DNA of 64,000 nt from Phymatolithon calcareum (GCA_977006965.1 OZ345366.1:2418001-2482000); one strand, 5' to 3'. Positions 10,375-21,416 are shown, counted from the stretch's first letter. The notes: generated by a model not told the origin, from the sequence alone. Program-made: numbers and translations.

Positions 10375-11110
10375 CTTTTTGCACTCAGCGGGATATTTGA
10401 TGTTTTTCTGAAAGCTCCCAAAGCCTCACCTTGGAGTATCTGGACAGACTTCCAAGATTCTCTACGCAAAAGCCTTTCGGCTCCTCAAACATCTTTGGTT
10501 CATATATTTCTCCGCCAACAAGCACTCTCCTGAGTTTTCGGACCCGGGAAGTCGGTAAACTGGCCCATGGCGCTTCGGCGCACGCAAGACTGGGGACGTC
10601 AGTAACCCCCCCACGCGGATCGGCGGGCAGGCAGCGCGTGAGTAAGTCCCAAAGAAGAGCGCGGCACGCGGACCCGGGAAGTCGGTAAACTCGCCCATGG
10701 CGCTTCGGCGCACGCAAGACTGGGGACGTCAGTAACCCCCCCACGCGGATCGGCGGGCAGGCAGAGCGAGAGTAAGCCCCAAAGAAGCGCGCGGCACGCG
10801 GACCCGGGAAGTCGGTAAACTCGACCTTGGAGCTTTGCGTGGCAAAGGAAGTGAAATTATTTTCCCCATCGAGATCTCTTCCGGGAGATCAGAGGTAGGT
10901 TTTGTAGTTTCGTGGACTATGCTGCTTTTATGTGAGACGGAGCCTTTGTGTTCAGATTTGAGTCCTCGTGACTCGTAAGAAGTGTTGCCCCGAGTGTCTG
11001 CAGATGCGTTGGTAACACTATAATAAAAATTCTACTTCTCTCTCTCTCCTGAGTTTTCGGCATTTAGACTCATTTGCGGGTTTCATCTTCGACAAGGCCA
11101 ATGTACGTTG
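10375..11110 (-). repeat. Dispersed repeat family R, copy 2 (split)
   Basis: 10375-10541 and 11061-11110 read on the minus strand match the family R copies near 1404 and 49385. They are interrupted by retroposon copy 2 (10542-11047). The minus frame encodes KVRLWELSEKHQISR, matching KVRLWELSK from the copy at 49.5 kb, so the family once had coding sequence, but no recognised domain remains. Confidence 0.45.
10542..11047 (+). mobile_element. 512-bp-class retroposon, copy 2
   Basis: Same architecture as the copies at 897 and 24482: two 130-bp units (GACCCGGGAA at 10541, 10671, with the third start at 10801), unique 3' part, TTGGTAACACTATAATAAAAATTC-type end and a (CT)n tail. The flanking direct repeat CCTGAGTTTTCGG (13 bp) is at 10529-10541 and 11048-11060. 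The insertion lies inside repeat family R. Confidence 0.8.
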
Positions 11111-12820
11111 TAACGCAACTGGTTAGATCACGGCGGTACTCCCAATGTACAGTAGGCACAAAATACTGTACTGACATTCTTCCAAGGGGTATTCGGTTAA
11201 TCGCGTTTGAAGGAATTGAGTAGCAATAATATTAATTTGCGAATGCAAAAACTAATTAATTCAATCTCAACTTGAAAACAAAACCGATTTCATATCATAG
11301 ATTTTGATCAATTCTTTCATCCGTTGGCACCAACTGTACGGCTACAGTACAGAGCACATTTTTTTGGTGGCAACAACAGTGAACATCAACTGGCCAACAA
11401 ATGGGCGGCGCCGTGTGGTAACGGTGGACCTACTGGCCCAGACCAGTCCCGACAAAAAGTTCCCTTTTTCCATTGCCACGTGTGAAAGAATGCGCCCGCC
11501 TGCCCACTACAAAGCACTAGAGGAGCAACCGGTGCCAGATACTATGATTTTTGTCGTCGTGTGAGACTGGTAATTATTTTTCCGGCGATCATAATAATGA
11601 GCTCTTTTATTGCAGTTAGCGAGTACCATTTTCAAGTGTGAACATCAAGATCGTAGAGCGACCATAATTTTCAGTGGACAGAGTTCTGTAATCGGGGTCA
11701 GAGGAGTACGTTTGTGGAGGCCGATCTTCGTTTGACTTGAAGTCCGTTCGCCACTACAATAACCGGATCCAGAAGAGAAGCCGGTTCGCCAGTACACAAA
11801 CGGGGTCAAGTAGGCAAGCTCTCTCACTTAAATATCTGGCAGATTCTAGAATCTCTGAATCGGAGATATTTGCAAACCTACTCGCAATGGCGCTAGATCT
11901 GAATATTTGCACAACATTGTTTACATCAAGAGTGACTGAAACAAAGAGCCATGGAATAGAGAAGCAATGCGATCTCATGAAACGCTTAGATTTTCAGAAC
12001 TGAGGACTGGGCCTTGTGTTCGTCGTAGAAGCTGACCCATAGAGAAACGGCCGGTTCTACAATATTAAATTTCACATTAGCACTTTTGGACTCAGATCAT
12101 CGCACATCCTTTCCCATTCCGACAGTCTTGCACTTGTCCATAATACGATTTTGTGGTGAGCGAAGACCCAGTGTGTGTTAGTACAATGAGAACGTAAATC
12201 TGAAAATGACAGGGGCTAGAACAGGTGGAGCGGATGGTCACAGTGCATGGCATATGTGGAACACGTACCTCTCGTAACAGACTTTCGATGTTTCTGTTTG
12301 TCAATTGCTGGAAATCCACCAATTTTGCGACGTAGAACAAAGCAGAATTCTCGTCCAAGATTTTCCGATCTCGTCGTAGAGCACGTCTTGCACACCGTAA
12401 AAGAGAATGGACCGAGAAAAGAGCACAAAGGAAAGTTCAAGGATAATTTGAGAATGGAGGGAATCGCCTCTCACCGTTCGCTGCTCAGAGCCATAGAGTC
12501 GCTTGAGATTGACTGAAAATAATATGGTCGTGGTAGACAGCGTAAAGCGCCAGCTAAATCAGAACAGGCTCAGATGCGACGGTTTGAGGGGAAAATGTTT
12601 GAGCTGGCGAAGTAGAGATCGTTCACCACAGAAAATTGTGCGAGTCTGGTGGAGTTGTGTGCACTGTACACAGTATGGCTTTTTATACGCGATCATCAGG
12701 GATTGGAACACCAGCGGCGTCCATGCAAATGACGGCGTGGCTGTAAAACGGGTCATGTACACGGGCCACAGACGCTCTCACTCACACTGGGTTTTATGAA
12801 ACCGCAGCATGTAATACATC
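11110..12820. other. Non-genic stretch, several short unassigned ORFs
   Basis: Frames of 86-98 codons (11304-11564, 12247-12516, 12503-12799) have no recognisable domain. The 12247 frame has a basic N-terminal half and no leader. TACAGTA words recur near 11150, 11167 and 11345. No RNA gene was seen. Confidence 0.3.
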
Positions 12821-12822
12821 TA

Positions 12823-13220
12823 CAGTCAGACCTCGATAAATGGAACCTCTTTTTTAGAATAACCTCGGTTAGCAGCATAATCGAGTGCTCCACGAATACC
12901 GTATCCGCCTAAATTTAACGAAAATTAAAGGATTCTAGAATATTTGATAGGAGCATTACTTCATGTTCGAGGTCACGGGGCATACCTTAAATTTTGTTAT
13001 AATTTTGTTTAGCGTACACGGAGCATAACCTCACTCGTAGAATACTGTAAGTACTTTTCATGTTTCTCCTGCCATTGGCATACAGTACAGTAGAATATGG
13101 CTACTGTTCGGCACACGTGTGATCTAAAACTTATGATTCAAAATTCGACTTGAGAATAACCTCGATTTTGAGAATATTGGACCATTCCACATTGCCCATG
13201 CATTTATCGAGGTCTGACTG
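12823..13220. mobile_element. pogo/Tigger-like MITE, 398 bp
   Basis: Perfect 20-bp terminal inverted repeats CAGTCAGACCTCGATAAATG, flanked by TA on both sides (12821-12822 and 13221-13222), as for Tc1/mariner-pogo elements; the CAGT...CCTCGATA terminus is typical of the pogo branch. A second, weaker inverted match (AATAACCTCG near 12862 and CGAGGTTATT) lies inside. There is no ORF. One similar single terminus (TTATCGAGGATTGACTGTA) occurs near 30930. Confidence 0.85.
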
Positions 13221-13655
13221 TATCATAGCATTGTAAAGTTCGTGTTTCAATACATGACGCCTTTTGTTTTTGACGGCATGAGTCCAAAAAAGGGAAGAAA
13301 AATCGAAGTCAGGACGACAATGATTATCATTTGAACAGTCGTAGATGGAACGGGATACTGTTTTCGGTACATACGGTCGTGGATGCAGCGGAGGCACAAA
13401 AAAATAATAAAATCGATAATTTCCAAGAAACCAGCCCTGTCCCGCACGTTTTGCATACTGGCCCGTATAGCCTCAGCGCTGTACCGCTCTACACAGTACA
13501 GTAGTGGGTATTTGAAGATCTGCAGCGGAGCGCGAGCGAGCTCCATCGCAACGCGGAGTAATCTACCGCATACCATCCAAGGCACGGAGGCGTCTCTCAA
13601 CTCCTCTCGCTAACAAAAAAACGCGAAAAGAAAAGACCAAGCTGAAACTACCACG

Positions 13656-15413
13656 ATGACAACCGGCGCTCAACCTGTTGCGCTGATACGGGAAGAAGGA
13701 AACCAAGACGGACAAGGCAGGAAGGAAGGTGAGGAAAGTAACTTGATGGAAGGAAATGTACTTCTCCTCGTCAAAGACATAAAAGAAGATCTATTGAAGA
13801 CGATGGATGCGAAACACGACGACTTAACGCGACGCATCTATGACCTCGTTTCTTTCATGTCCACCGGCGCTGCGGCACGGGGATCGGTGAGTCGGAATAG
13901 AAGCTCCGAGAGCCGAAAGCGAAGGGAGCCACCGGCAGCCGACCAGCTCCCGTACTTTGCTGAGATGATGGAAGTTGACCCTGCCCCATTCGTTCTGAAC
14001 TGGTCTGTTATGGTAACCCTTCTTTCCATTGGGCAAGACTACTCGTCCGTGATGGAATGGGTGCCGCAGTACGCAAAAGATTACATGGAGGATTTCAAAG
14101 ACGAGATAAAGGGCGTTTCAGCGTTATCGATCCTTTTTTTCTCCGTGGAACATGACCATTTTTTCTCCAGATACCATGGACGCGTCGGGAAAATGTGGTC
14201 CATTGTGCTACGGGCGAGCATTGCTAGTCTTATTCTTCGGACACGCTCAGTGACTTTTGCGAGGCCCAGAGCGAGCGGAGAGGCATTGGTGTCTGAGCCC
14301 GGTACTATACAGAAACCGATGGAGCCCGGTTGGACTCGCGCATTCGGTGGTAAGAAGTCGACGCACAAAGCCGTGGCTGAAGTTGTGGACTGTTTGGAGA
14401 CTACGGATGTAATGGCGAAGGAAACTGGGGACAATGTGTATCTTGCAAGAAGGAAGCGTATTCGTATGGACAATGTACCCGGGGCCGGACCGTATGAGCT
14501 CGAGAGGGACTGGTATGTACGGCAAATGCGATCGAAAGTACTGCGTGATCTGTCATATGGGCGCTCCGAGGCGAGATCGAAACTGATAGGCAAACTGATG
14601 TTTGTTGCCGAAAAAATCGCGGAAGACTTTGACTCACTTGAGGACGCTAAACTGGCGGGGTATGAGGTTGTCTTCAATCCTGCCTCGAGTCCAGAAGAGG
14701 AAAACATTCCAGAGGATTGCAGCTCAGGAATCTGGAAAATTCCATTAGCGGCAACCACCGGAGGAACAGAGAACCATCTTCGAGCCCTCAACAACGAATC
14801 CCTACAGCAAATTGCAATGAGATTTCCAAGCCTGCAGGCAAAAGTCAAGTACAAGCGTGAAATCCTCTCCGGTCCAAGCTATCGCCACCTCCCTTCGCAC
14901 TACGACGCTATTGAAGACGTCAGCTTCCACGACTTAGCTTCGACGGTACTGACTGCAGCTTCGCACTCAGTATCTGTACATGTTGCGATGCAAACATCTC
15001 CGAACTCGCTCCGTGCTATCCATTTCCTGGCGTTCGGACTTCGTGGTTTGTTGAAAAGCGTGCTGAAATTACCTTTATCACATTTGGAAAAGCTGGCCAT
15101 GGGACAAGTTGTACATGGAGTCGTGGACAAGCGTAATGGCGAGTGGGCGACGACTAATGTATACGATGAGAAGAAAAGCACAGGAAGGGACCGATCAGAA
15201 GGCACGGTTACGGTGCAGATGTTACGGGACTCGAAGCTATCAATGACCGTGAACGAATACTTATTGATGGCTCCCTTGGGAGGAGATTGTGCCGAACGGG
15301 GCACAGAGCGTTCGGAAGGAGGTCAGAACGAGGAAGATACGGACGACTTCGACCTGGATGAAGATTGTTTTAATACAGGTATTAGTAGGGGCAACGCCGG
15401 TAATACACGGTGA
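13656..15413 (+). CDS. Large protein of unknown function, 585 aa
   Basis: An open, intronless frame with an ATG in a reasonable context and a TGA end. Residues 20-70 are acidic/charged with a heptad-like stretch (likely short coiled coil), followed by a Ser/Arg-rich linker. The middle has a hydrophobic block around residues 110-135, and the C-terminus is strongly acidic (EEDTDDFDLDEDCF). No signal peptide. I do not recognise the family. The frame lies between a MITE and a minus-strand ORF that abuts a Plavaka-like transposase gene, so it may be an accessory protein of a large DNA transposon, or a host gene beside one. It converges on the 358-aa ORF with a 90-bp gap. Confidence 0.6.
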   Translation: MTTGAQPVALIREEGNQDGQGRKEGEESNLMEGNVLLLVKDIKEDLLKTMDAKHDDLTRRIYDLVSFMSTGAAARGSVSRNRSSESRKRREPPAADQLPYFAEMMEVDPAPFVLNWSVMVTLLSIGQDYSSVMEWVPQYAKDYMEDFKDEIKGVSALSILFFSVEHDHFFSRYHGRVGKMWSIVLRASIASLILRTRSVTFARPRASGEALVSEPGTIQKPMEPGWTRAFGGKKSTHKAVAEVVDCLETTDVMAKETGDNVYLARRKRIRMDNVPGAGPYELERDWYVRQMRSKVLRDLSYGRSEARSKLIGKLMFVAEKIAEDFDSLEDAKLAGYEVVFNPASSPEEENIPEDCSSGIWKIPLAATTGGTENHLRALNNESLQQIAMRFPSLQAKVKYKREILSGPSYRHLPSHYDAIEDVSFHDLASTVLTAASHSVSVHVAMQTSPNSLRAIHFLAFGLRGLLKSVLKLPLSHLEKLAMGQVVHGVVDKRNGEWATTNVYDEKKSTGRDRSEGTVTVQMLRDSKLSMTVNEYLLMAPLGGDCAERGTERSEGGQNEEDTDDFDLDEDCFNTGISRGNAGNTR

Positions 15414-15502
15414 ATGAGATCGGAGAACTGTACTCTAGTTTTTGGCAGTTATTTGCATGTGAATTTGTCAGTGTAGATTACTCTGAAGATGTTATGTGAG
15501 CT

Positions 15503-16579
15503 TTATTTGCTTCTGTGACGGTTAGAGGACAGATTTTGTTTGAGGACTGAGCTGTTTTGAGTGGTTGAAAAAATGTGTTGAATTGTGCTTGTCAGTATCC
15601 TTGTCCTCGCAATTACAGATGGGGAAGATGAGCGAAGCGACCCCGCGATGGCCTCTGGGGACGCGTCCCGAGGCATGTAGGACTCCTTCACTGGTTCCCA
15701 TTTTAACAGAAATCCATGTCCAAAAGGAGTTGACGTTGGAAAGGCATTACAATCAGATACGTTCTCTGTGCTGAGGTCAAATCCAGACTCCCAAGTCCCT
15801 TCCGACCATTTTAGTGAGCGCTGATGTAGAACGAGAACTGAATTCGCTTCCCAAAACTTCCTGGGATCGCAGCTTTTTGATAATACGACCTTTCTCTCGT
15901 TATTTCCAACAAGCTGGACACCCAAAACTTGAACACACCGAAGATGGCGCTGTGAGTTTTTCTTCTCCCGATATAGCGCCCGTTCTCGAATATCAGCTGT
16001 TATCTGCAGTGCCTCGCATAAATCCGCGTATGTATCGAATAGAATCTCACATGAAGGAACGGATATCGGTGGACACGCCATGACGCGATACTCAGAGGGA
16101 AACAAAGCACATTTCGCGGAGGTGTTTCGCAGAAAAATGGAGGCAAGTAGTCGAAATTCATATAGAGTGCAGTCCATGGACTTTGAAGTCAATGAAACTT
16201 GTCGAATCGAGTTGGCGGCACATATGTAAGAGAAGTTACGGCTCATTTCTGCGTGTGTGGAATTGAGTGCCTTAACAGCAGCAATATTGGCAAACAAAAT
16301 TGTACGGCGGAAAAAGCGCTCTGTTGCTGACGAAGGACCTCGAACTTGGATTTCTGTTTCCTGGACACGTCTAGCTGTGCAACTCATTTCGCCTTCCAGC
16401 TGAGAGACACGGCGATACAGTAGTTCATTGCTTCCTTCCATCTCTTCTATACGCGAGGAAATGGTAGACACTGCAAGAGAGTGCGCGCTTGGGAGCAATG
16501 GCGGTCGTGAAATCGTTGACGGTACCGGAGAGGGTGTGATGGGTAGTATTCTCCGAATGGATCCAGGAGGGTTATTCAT
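15503..16579 (-). CDS. Protein of unknown function, 358 aa
   Basis: The first ATG is at 16579. The N-terminal 40 residues are Pro/Ser-rich, then a probable coiled coil (residues about 42-75, SSRIEEMEGSNELLYRRVSQ), followed by a mixed region with a Cys-containing segment (TYADLCEALQITADIRERAL). No signal peptide or membrane segment. The ORF is divergent from the transposase-like ORF (383-bp shared upstream region) and convergent with the 585-aa ORF. It could be an accessory factor of the same transposon. No known domain is recognised. Confidence 0.5.
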   Translation of the reverse strand: MNNPPGSIRRILPITPSPVPSTISRPPLLPSAHSLAVSTISSRIEEMEGSNELLYRRVSQLEGEMSCTARRVQETEIQVRGPSSATERFFRRTILFANIAAVKALNSTHAEMSRNFSYICAANSIRQVSLTSKSMDCTLYEFRLLASIFLRNTSAKCALFPSEYRVMACPPISVPSCEILFDTYADLCEALQITADIRERALYREKKNSQRHLRCVQVLGVQLVGNNERKVVLSKSCDPRKFWEANSVLVLHQRSLKWSEGTWESGFDLSTENVSDCNAFPTSTPFGHGFLLKWEPVKESYMPRDASPEAIAGSLRSSSPSVIARTRILTSTIQHIFSTTQNSSVLKQNLSSNRHRSK

Positions 16580-16961
16580 CACGATTCCAACTAGTCTGAA
16601 GCGACGCAGACCGCAAGAATCGATAGAATCTTAGCTTTGTGCGAAAAGTAAAAAGGAACATGAACTGGCCATGGACAGATCACGTTGCTCTGATCGGCTG
16701 TAAAGGATACCATGGCCATGATGACTTCAAAAAAGGCCTCAATATGACTACAAAATTCAAAGTCTACGACCTTTTGAATCATTGGCATCATTTACGTAGT
16801 ACGCAGGCGCCTCTTCTACACCCACATGCGCTTCCCGGGGTCGCACACAATCCTCATTGACTCAAAGATCAACCTGAACAATTTCAGAAGTTCAATTCTC
16901 TCGAAAAGATTTCTTACCTTCCTGTCCTAATACGCCTCATGTTTTCCACTTCATCGGTGCT
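16580..16961. promoter_or_regulatory. Divergent intergenic region
   Basis: This 382-bp gap separates the 358-aa ORF (minus) from the transposase ORF (plus) and should hold both promoters. No clear TATA box or repeated operator-like motif was identified. Confidence 0.3.
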
Positions 16962-17516
16962 ATGATGTCGACATCGCGTGGTCGTGTCGCAAAAACAAGG
17001 CGCAGTCGTCATCGATTTGGGCACATTCCTCGTCTGACGACGGGATCTCATTCTGCCTCGACGGATTTCGCGAATAGTCGTGACCGCGATTCTGAAAGAG
17101 AAACCCCGATCATGGCACACAACTCACAAGCTTTTGATACTCCTCCAAATGCCGGCTCGAGCAGTGGGCGGAATCCTCACGACACAATGCATCTTGATCT
17201 ATACGGTTTGGGCGAAGCGATAGGCGATAAGGATTGGAATGCTCAATGTGATTCCCCTGAAAATCCTGTATTAGACACTGCAGACGAATCCATTGATTAT
17301 GAGATGGTCGATGACGAATTGCAAGACAGCCAAGACTTTGAGAGTCACAAGTTTCAAATCTCTACATGGCAGGTGCTTTGGGGTCTCATCACTACTAATG
17401 GAAGCCGAAAACTGACGAAGAATCAGTATCAATCAACGCGTATTCTCGCGGATGCGCTATCAAAAAAGGGTTTGATTTCCTGGAGGAAAGAAATCCTTGG
17501 AGGAGGAATATCATAA
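16962..17516 (+). CDS. N-terminal part of a Plavaka/Tnp2-like transposase ORF, 184 aa
   Basis: Starts with two adjacent ATGs, has an Arg/Ser-rich, probably disordered N-terminus and an acidic middle, and ends at TAA (17514-17516). It is in the same reading frame as the 1,184-codon ORF that begins only eight codons after the stop, and that ORF has no ATG at its beginning. The two are therefore best seen as one gene of about 1,377 codons with a single in-frame TAA. The conserved WQVLWGLITTNGSRKLTKNQ segment just before the stop looks like the N-terminal domain of the same protein. The stop is either a nonsense mutation or a readthrough site. Confidence 0.55.
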   Translation: MMSTSRGRVAKTRRSRHRFGHIPRLTTGSHSASTDFANSRDRDSERETPIMAHNSQAFDTPPNAGSSSGRNPHDTMHLDLYGLGEAIGDKDWNAQCDSPENPVLDTADESIDYEMVDDELQDSQDFESHKFQISTWQVLWGLITTNGSRKLTKNQYQSTRILADALSKKGLISWRKEILGGGIS

Positions 17517-17540
17517 TCCGAACGGGACAAGATCGGCTCA

Positions 17541-20500
17541 TTGCCGCACTACACAACACTTCAGAAAACCTATCGGCCTTTTCTATTGAATATTTTGGCG
17601 CCTAGAGGCCTCGTTGTGGACGCCCATGTGGAAGTTTCAAAAGCTGGTGCGCGACATCAAGATCTTCTTTTACGCAATGCCCCTAAGGAAAAGATTGTAA
17701 TAATACCACCTAGCGAATATGCAAGAGCCGATATGTCCACTCATCCGGTCTGGCTTCAAATTGTTAATAATTCAATGACAGCGCAGACCACACCTTCCAG
17801 TATCGGTGACGCTCCCGCATTTTCATCAAATGAAAGCCCTGACTTGTGGCCACTCGTTGCGGCACGGGAGTGGTTCTACGGTCAACAAAGCGCGTTGCAA
17901 TTGGATAGCGCAAATGATGGGCGCCCATCCTTCGCGGAGGCCGGCGATGTCCTTAAGGCTACACTTTTCGCAACTTTAACCGTGCCACTTTCAGAGCGCT
18001 TAACCCGCTGCTTTCACTCTGGAGACTCAACACGAACTAACGTCTCACTCTTCGGCGTCGTTGTACATACATGGAACGTGCACCATGCCAAGCGACGAAA
18101 CGATATTATGTTCCATGAGGACTCGTCTGCGCACCTCGCTTCACTGGATCGCGAGATTGTAAGAGTTTTTAACTACATTTCCTACAAATCGCCATCAGAC
18201 GCCGTTAATGTACAGATTCCGGAGATTCCAGATGATCCAGATCTCGTGACAGCACAAGAAGATGAAATCTTCCCAAGGACATCCAAGCAAACCAGGCGAA
18301 GATCCCCGGAGGTGCAGGAGGCTTTAAAATCCAGACGAGAGGCTCTAAAAAGAAGGAAGACGCAGATTGAAGAGGCATGGCGAAATTGGTCAAAACCGAT
18401 CGTAAAGCCAGGGGACTTTATCGTAATGCTTCGTCCATGTGTTGATAGCGACCTCGCCCACACGCTACCGGCTTCTCGTCGCCCAGTTCTCACGGAAGTC
18501 GACCGATTTTCACGACTATGCATTGTCACTCGCTTTTGGATCGAAAACGAGGAGCGAAGCACGCACGCATTCTGGATAGATGGCGGTACTGACATACACG
18601 GAGTTTCAGAAATGGCAACAAGTGACGAGAACGAGCTGCGCCGATACTGTAGTTCTTTCTACTCCACATCTTCTGACTGCCGGCTGAGAGAGGTTCAGAG
18701 CCTATCAGTACCAAACATGCATGCAGGACGGCGTGGTTGGGAAAGATTCACCCCGACCAGTAGCATCGGAACCCTTTCAAATGGAGAGCACTACTTCATT
18801 TACCGGTTCCTAATCTTCTGGGATGGTTTTGAAATAGCAAGGGGAAAATCTGCGTCCGGAGAGGGTGTATACCTTCTATGCTTAAATCTTCCTGTTGCGG
18901 CTCGCTCGTCTCCAAGCGCAGTGCGAATAATAAGTGCAACCCCTCCTGGCGTTTCTGTGAATGTTGTATTTGAAAATCTAATTACAGACATTGTGCAGGG
19001 AATGACCACTGGCTTCGTCGATTACGATGCGGAAGGCACACAGCGTCGGATATTTTTGCACCTGGTTGGTTTCATCGGGGACACGTTGGCTTTAAATCAA
19101 ATATTAGACACTCTAGGCCATACTGGGGTGTCGTGCTGCCATCTTTGCCGCTTCTCGCGGCATGCATCTACTATGGTTGGCAGTAGGTACGCAACAACTG
19201 GTGCCCATGGCATGCTGTCGTCAACCATGCGAAACTTTTTCCATCACAGCGCTGTGCGGGATTCCGAAGCAAAACCTGAAACATGCCGACTTTTGGGACT
19301 TAAACCTACCGTTCCCACTGCAACTGCGATAATACTACGGCTGCGGAAAGCGATGTTTGATGCGAGAGACAGTATTCCAAAGACATCAACAGCATTATCC
19401 GTCGTCCCGCACGTACTGGATCCCTATCGTGCCTGTCTCGTAGCCCCAGACCATCTTCTAACAGGGCATTTCCGAGATTGTCTAGCACTTGTATTGCGTC
19501 TTTTACCTTCCTCAAGCCATCGAAGAACGTTCGAGAGGTTTCTTTTGGCATTCCTTAACGAAGCTAGCTTACCAACACAGAACCGCCTTATAGATCACGA
19601 GAAAAAGGCCTTATTTTCGATGTCGATGTCTGACCTATATGCTCTATCCGTTATTGCGCAATACGCTATCCGGGGAAGTTGTCGAAGCGAGGAAGGAAAT
19701 TCAAACCGCAAACAGGTCAGCCCAAAATGTGATGAAGCAATAGACTTATTGGGGTCTTGTTCGCGCCTCATAGCTGAGATTTTTCAACGGCCGCGCTCTA
19801 GCCATGCCGGTGATTTAACAATCGAACATGACAACGGTGGCTCAAGTTTGCAGCGTCTACAGGATCTAACAGTCATACATCTGACAAAACTAAAATCGGT
19901 TTCTGCCATGAGCGATGACGATGTTGCTCTTCTCCAAGACCCTGAATGTTCCCGTGAAAAGAAATCCGAGCTCCTGAGCGTGCACCGCGATACAATGATC
20001 GCCATAAAAGCAGTTGATAAGCCCAATGTGCACAGACTGCGCGAGCTGGTGTTCACCACGCTCTTCATGGTGGGACAGGCAGTCCGTATTGGTGAACTTG
20101 TGTTAGAAAAGACACACCAAGTTCTCAAAAGATCAGTCAAACTGTCTAACAATAAGCAGGTGAAATTGCATGCGATGCGGGGTGCTGCGATTGGTGACTG
20201 GCAGGGCCGCCTTACCATGCTTGCCCAAGACGTTCTATCCACCCGGGAAGTTGCCCATCCCGCCTTTCGCGGATTCTTACGCTTGATATGCGGCAGAGAG
20301 TATATATCATCTATTCAGGGCTCCTTCACCAAGAATAATTGCGATCTTGTTCTCCACACGTTAGGGCCACCGTCACTCATTGCCCGGGAGCTTCTATCCC
20401 AAGGACAGAGCGTTTTGTCCCCGAGAGCCCTTTCTTCAAGCTCTAAGCTCAACTGGGCCCTGTCAGATGCGCATACCCTCGATTCTAGTGCGAATCCAGA

Positions 20501-21095
20501 CTCCGTCGTACTTGAAAAGCTTATTCCCACGCTAATACAAGCATACAACACGCGGATCACAGAACGAATTGGTCTTATTGCGAATCAGGCCTCTTCTCGA
20601 TTATCTACAGGAGAAGAGGGCACCCGTTTCAAACGCGGCGATATTCTGGAATTTCTCTGCTATAATCCCAATGTGTTACAGTTTCACAGACCCTTCCTCG
20701 TCCAAGTAATGGATCTTCCACACGTTTCCAGTTCGGAACGAACAATCGGATCTTCCTTATGGTGCGTGCTACACTTTGTGGCCCTCAAACGGTCCAATTC
20801 CAATACATCTCTGCTTGCAGCCGTACTCCCGTGCCTTCCCGTGAGCAGCGCGCCACAGTACCCAAATCAAAATCGCTTTATTGCATACAAAGTTGATTTA
20901 CAGGCTTCCATCTCTTTAGCAAAACTGAATGATACTATTCGACCCGCAGGAGTGCTACATCCCTGTTTTGATTTTAAATGTGGGCCCATCCTCCACACAC
21001 ATGCGATAGACCATGTAGAGCACAGCGAGCCTCTCAATGGTGGTTCCTTCATGGCCTTGACACGTCAGAATGGCTACCCCGGGAGAAGAGGCTAA
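17541..21095 (+). CDS. Plavaka/KDZ (Tnp2-like) DNA transposase, main part, 1184 aa
   Basis: The open frame starts after the TAA at 17514 and begins LPHYTTLQKTYRPFLL, which resembles the N-terminal region of Tnp2/Plavaka transposases. Family-type landmarks follow in order: LIFWDGFEIARGKSASGEGV with a candidate catalytic Asp, then VDYDAEGTQRR, FIGDTLALNQILDTLG with a second Asp, and immediately CCHLCRF, matching the gD...C..C block of this superfamily. A C-terminal region has HLLTGHFRDCLALVL. Such enzymes move DNA by cut-and-paste in the nucleus. The frame is otherwise intact over 3.5 kb, so inactivation, if any, is recent. No terminal inverted repeats were found by eye. Assignment rests on motif order, not a search. 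Confidence 0.6.
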   Translation: MPHYTTLQKTYRPFLLNILAPRGLVVDAHVEVSKAGARHQDLLLRNAPKEKIVIIPPSEYARADMSTHPVWLQIVNNSMTAQTTPSSIGDAPAFSSNESPDLWPLVAAREWFYGQQSALQLDSANDGRPSFAEAGDVLKATLFATLTVPLSERLTRCFHSGDSTRTNVSLFGVVVHTWNVHHAKRRNDIMFHEDSSAHLASLDREIVRVFNYISYKSPSDAVNVQIPEIPDDPDLVTAQEDEIFPRTSKQTRRRSPEVQEALKSRREALKRRKTQIEEAWRNWSKPIVKPGDFIVMLRPCVDSDLAHTLPASRRPVLTEVDRFSRLCIVTRFWIENEERSTHAFWIDGGTDIHGVSEMATSDENELRRYCSSFYSTSSDCRLREVQSLSVPNMHAGRRGWERFTPTSSIGTLSNGEHYFIYRFLIFWDGFEIARGKSASGEGVYLLCLNLPVAARSSPSAVRIISATPPGVSVNVVFENLITDIVQGMTTGFVDYDAEGTQRRIFLHLVGFIGDTLALNQILDTLGHTGVSCCHLCRFSRHASTMVGSRYATTGAHGMLSSTMRNFFHHSAVRDSEAKPETCRLLGLKPTVPTATAIILRLRKAMFDARDSIPKTSTALSVVPHVLDPYRACLVAPDHLLTGHFRDCLALVLRLLPSSSHRRTFERFLLAFLNEASLPTQNRLIDHEKKALFSMSMSDLYALSVIAQYAIRGSCRSEEGNSNRKQVSPKCDEAIDLLGSCSRLIAEIFQRPRSSHAGDLTIEHDNGGSSLQRLQDLTVIHLTKLKSVSAMSDDDVALLQDPECSREKKSELLSVHRDTMIAIKAVDKPNVHRLRELVFTTLFMVGQAVRIGELVLEKTHQVLKRSVKLSNNKQVKLHAMRGAAIGDWQGRLTMLAQDVLSTREVAHPAFRGFLRLICGREYISSIQGSFTKNNCDLVLHTLGPPSLIARELLSQGQSVLSPRALSSSSKLNWALSDAHTLDSSANPDSVVLEKLIPTLIQAYNTRITERIGLIANQASSRLSTGEEGTRFKRGDILEFLCYNPNVLQFHRPFLVQVMDLPHVSSSERTIGSSLWCVLHFVALKRSNSNTSLLAAVLPCLPVSSAPQYPNQNRFIAYKVDLQASISLAKLNDTIRPAGVLHPCFDFKCGPILHTHAIDHVEHSEPLNGGSFMALTRQNGYPGRRG

Positions 21096-21416
21096 GGACT
21101 ACATTTTTGTCCATGTCCCTTAACATGATAACTGCTCCCAAGCCTACACTTCATCTTAGACTTGAAAAAATAATTCGGAGTTCACTGGCAGAATCTCGAG
21201 ATTTTATTGAATACAATGTTAACAAAGTGCATGTTTAGAAGTTTTCCGGTCGTGCAGTGCGAGTTCCAGAATGTCATCCCCACGAGTACATTGTGTTGAC
21301 GGTGCAACTTTCCGCACAATTATGCAAAAATTCTGCATGAGCGCATGCCATGGCGGCCTTCGATCAAATTTAGTTGAGCCAGCACAGATTCAGAAGCCGT
21401 CTCGCTACGGACAGCG

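Noticed and set aside
14081-14854. 257-codon minus ORF inside the 585-aa gene
   Set aside because: Shorter than the sense frame and fully overlapped by it; no features.
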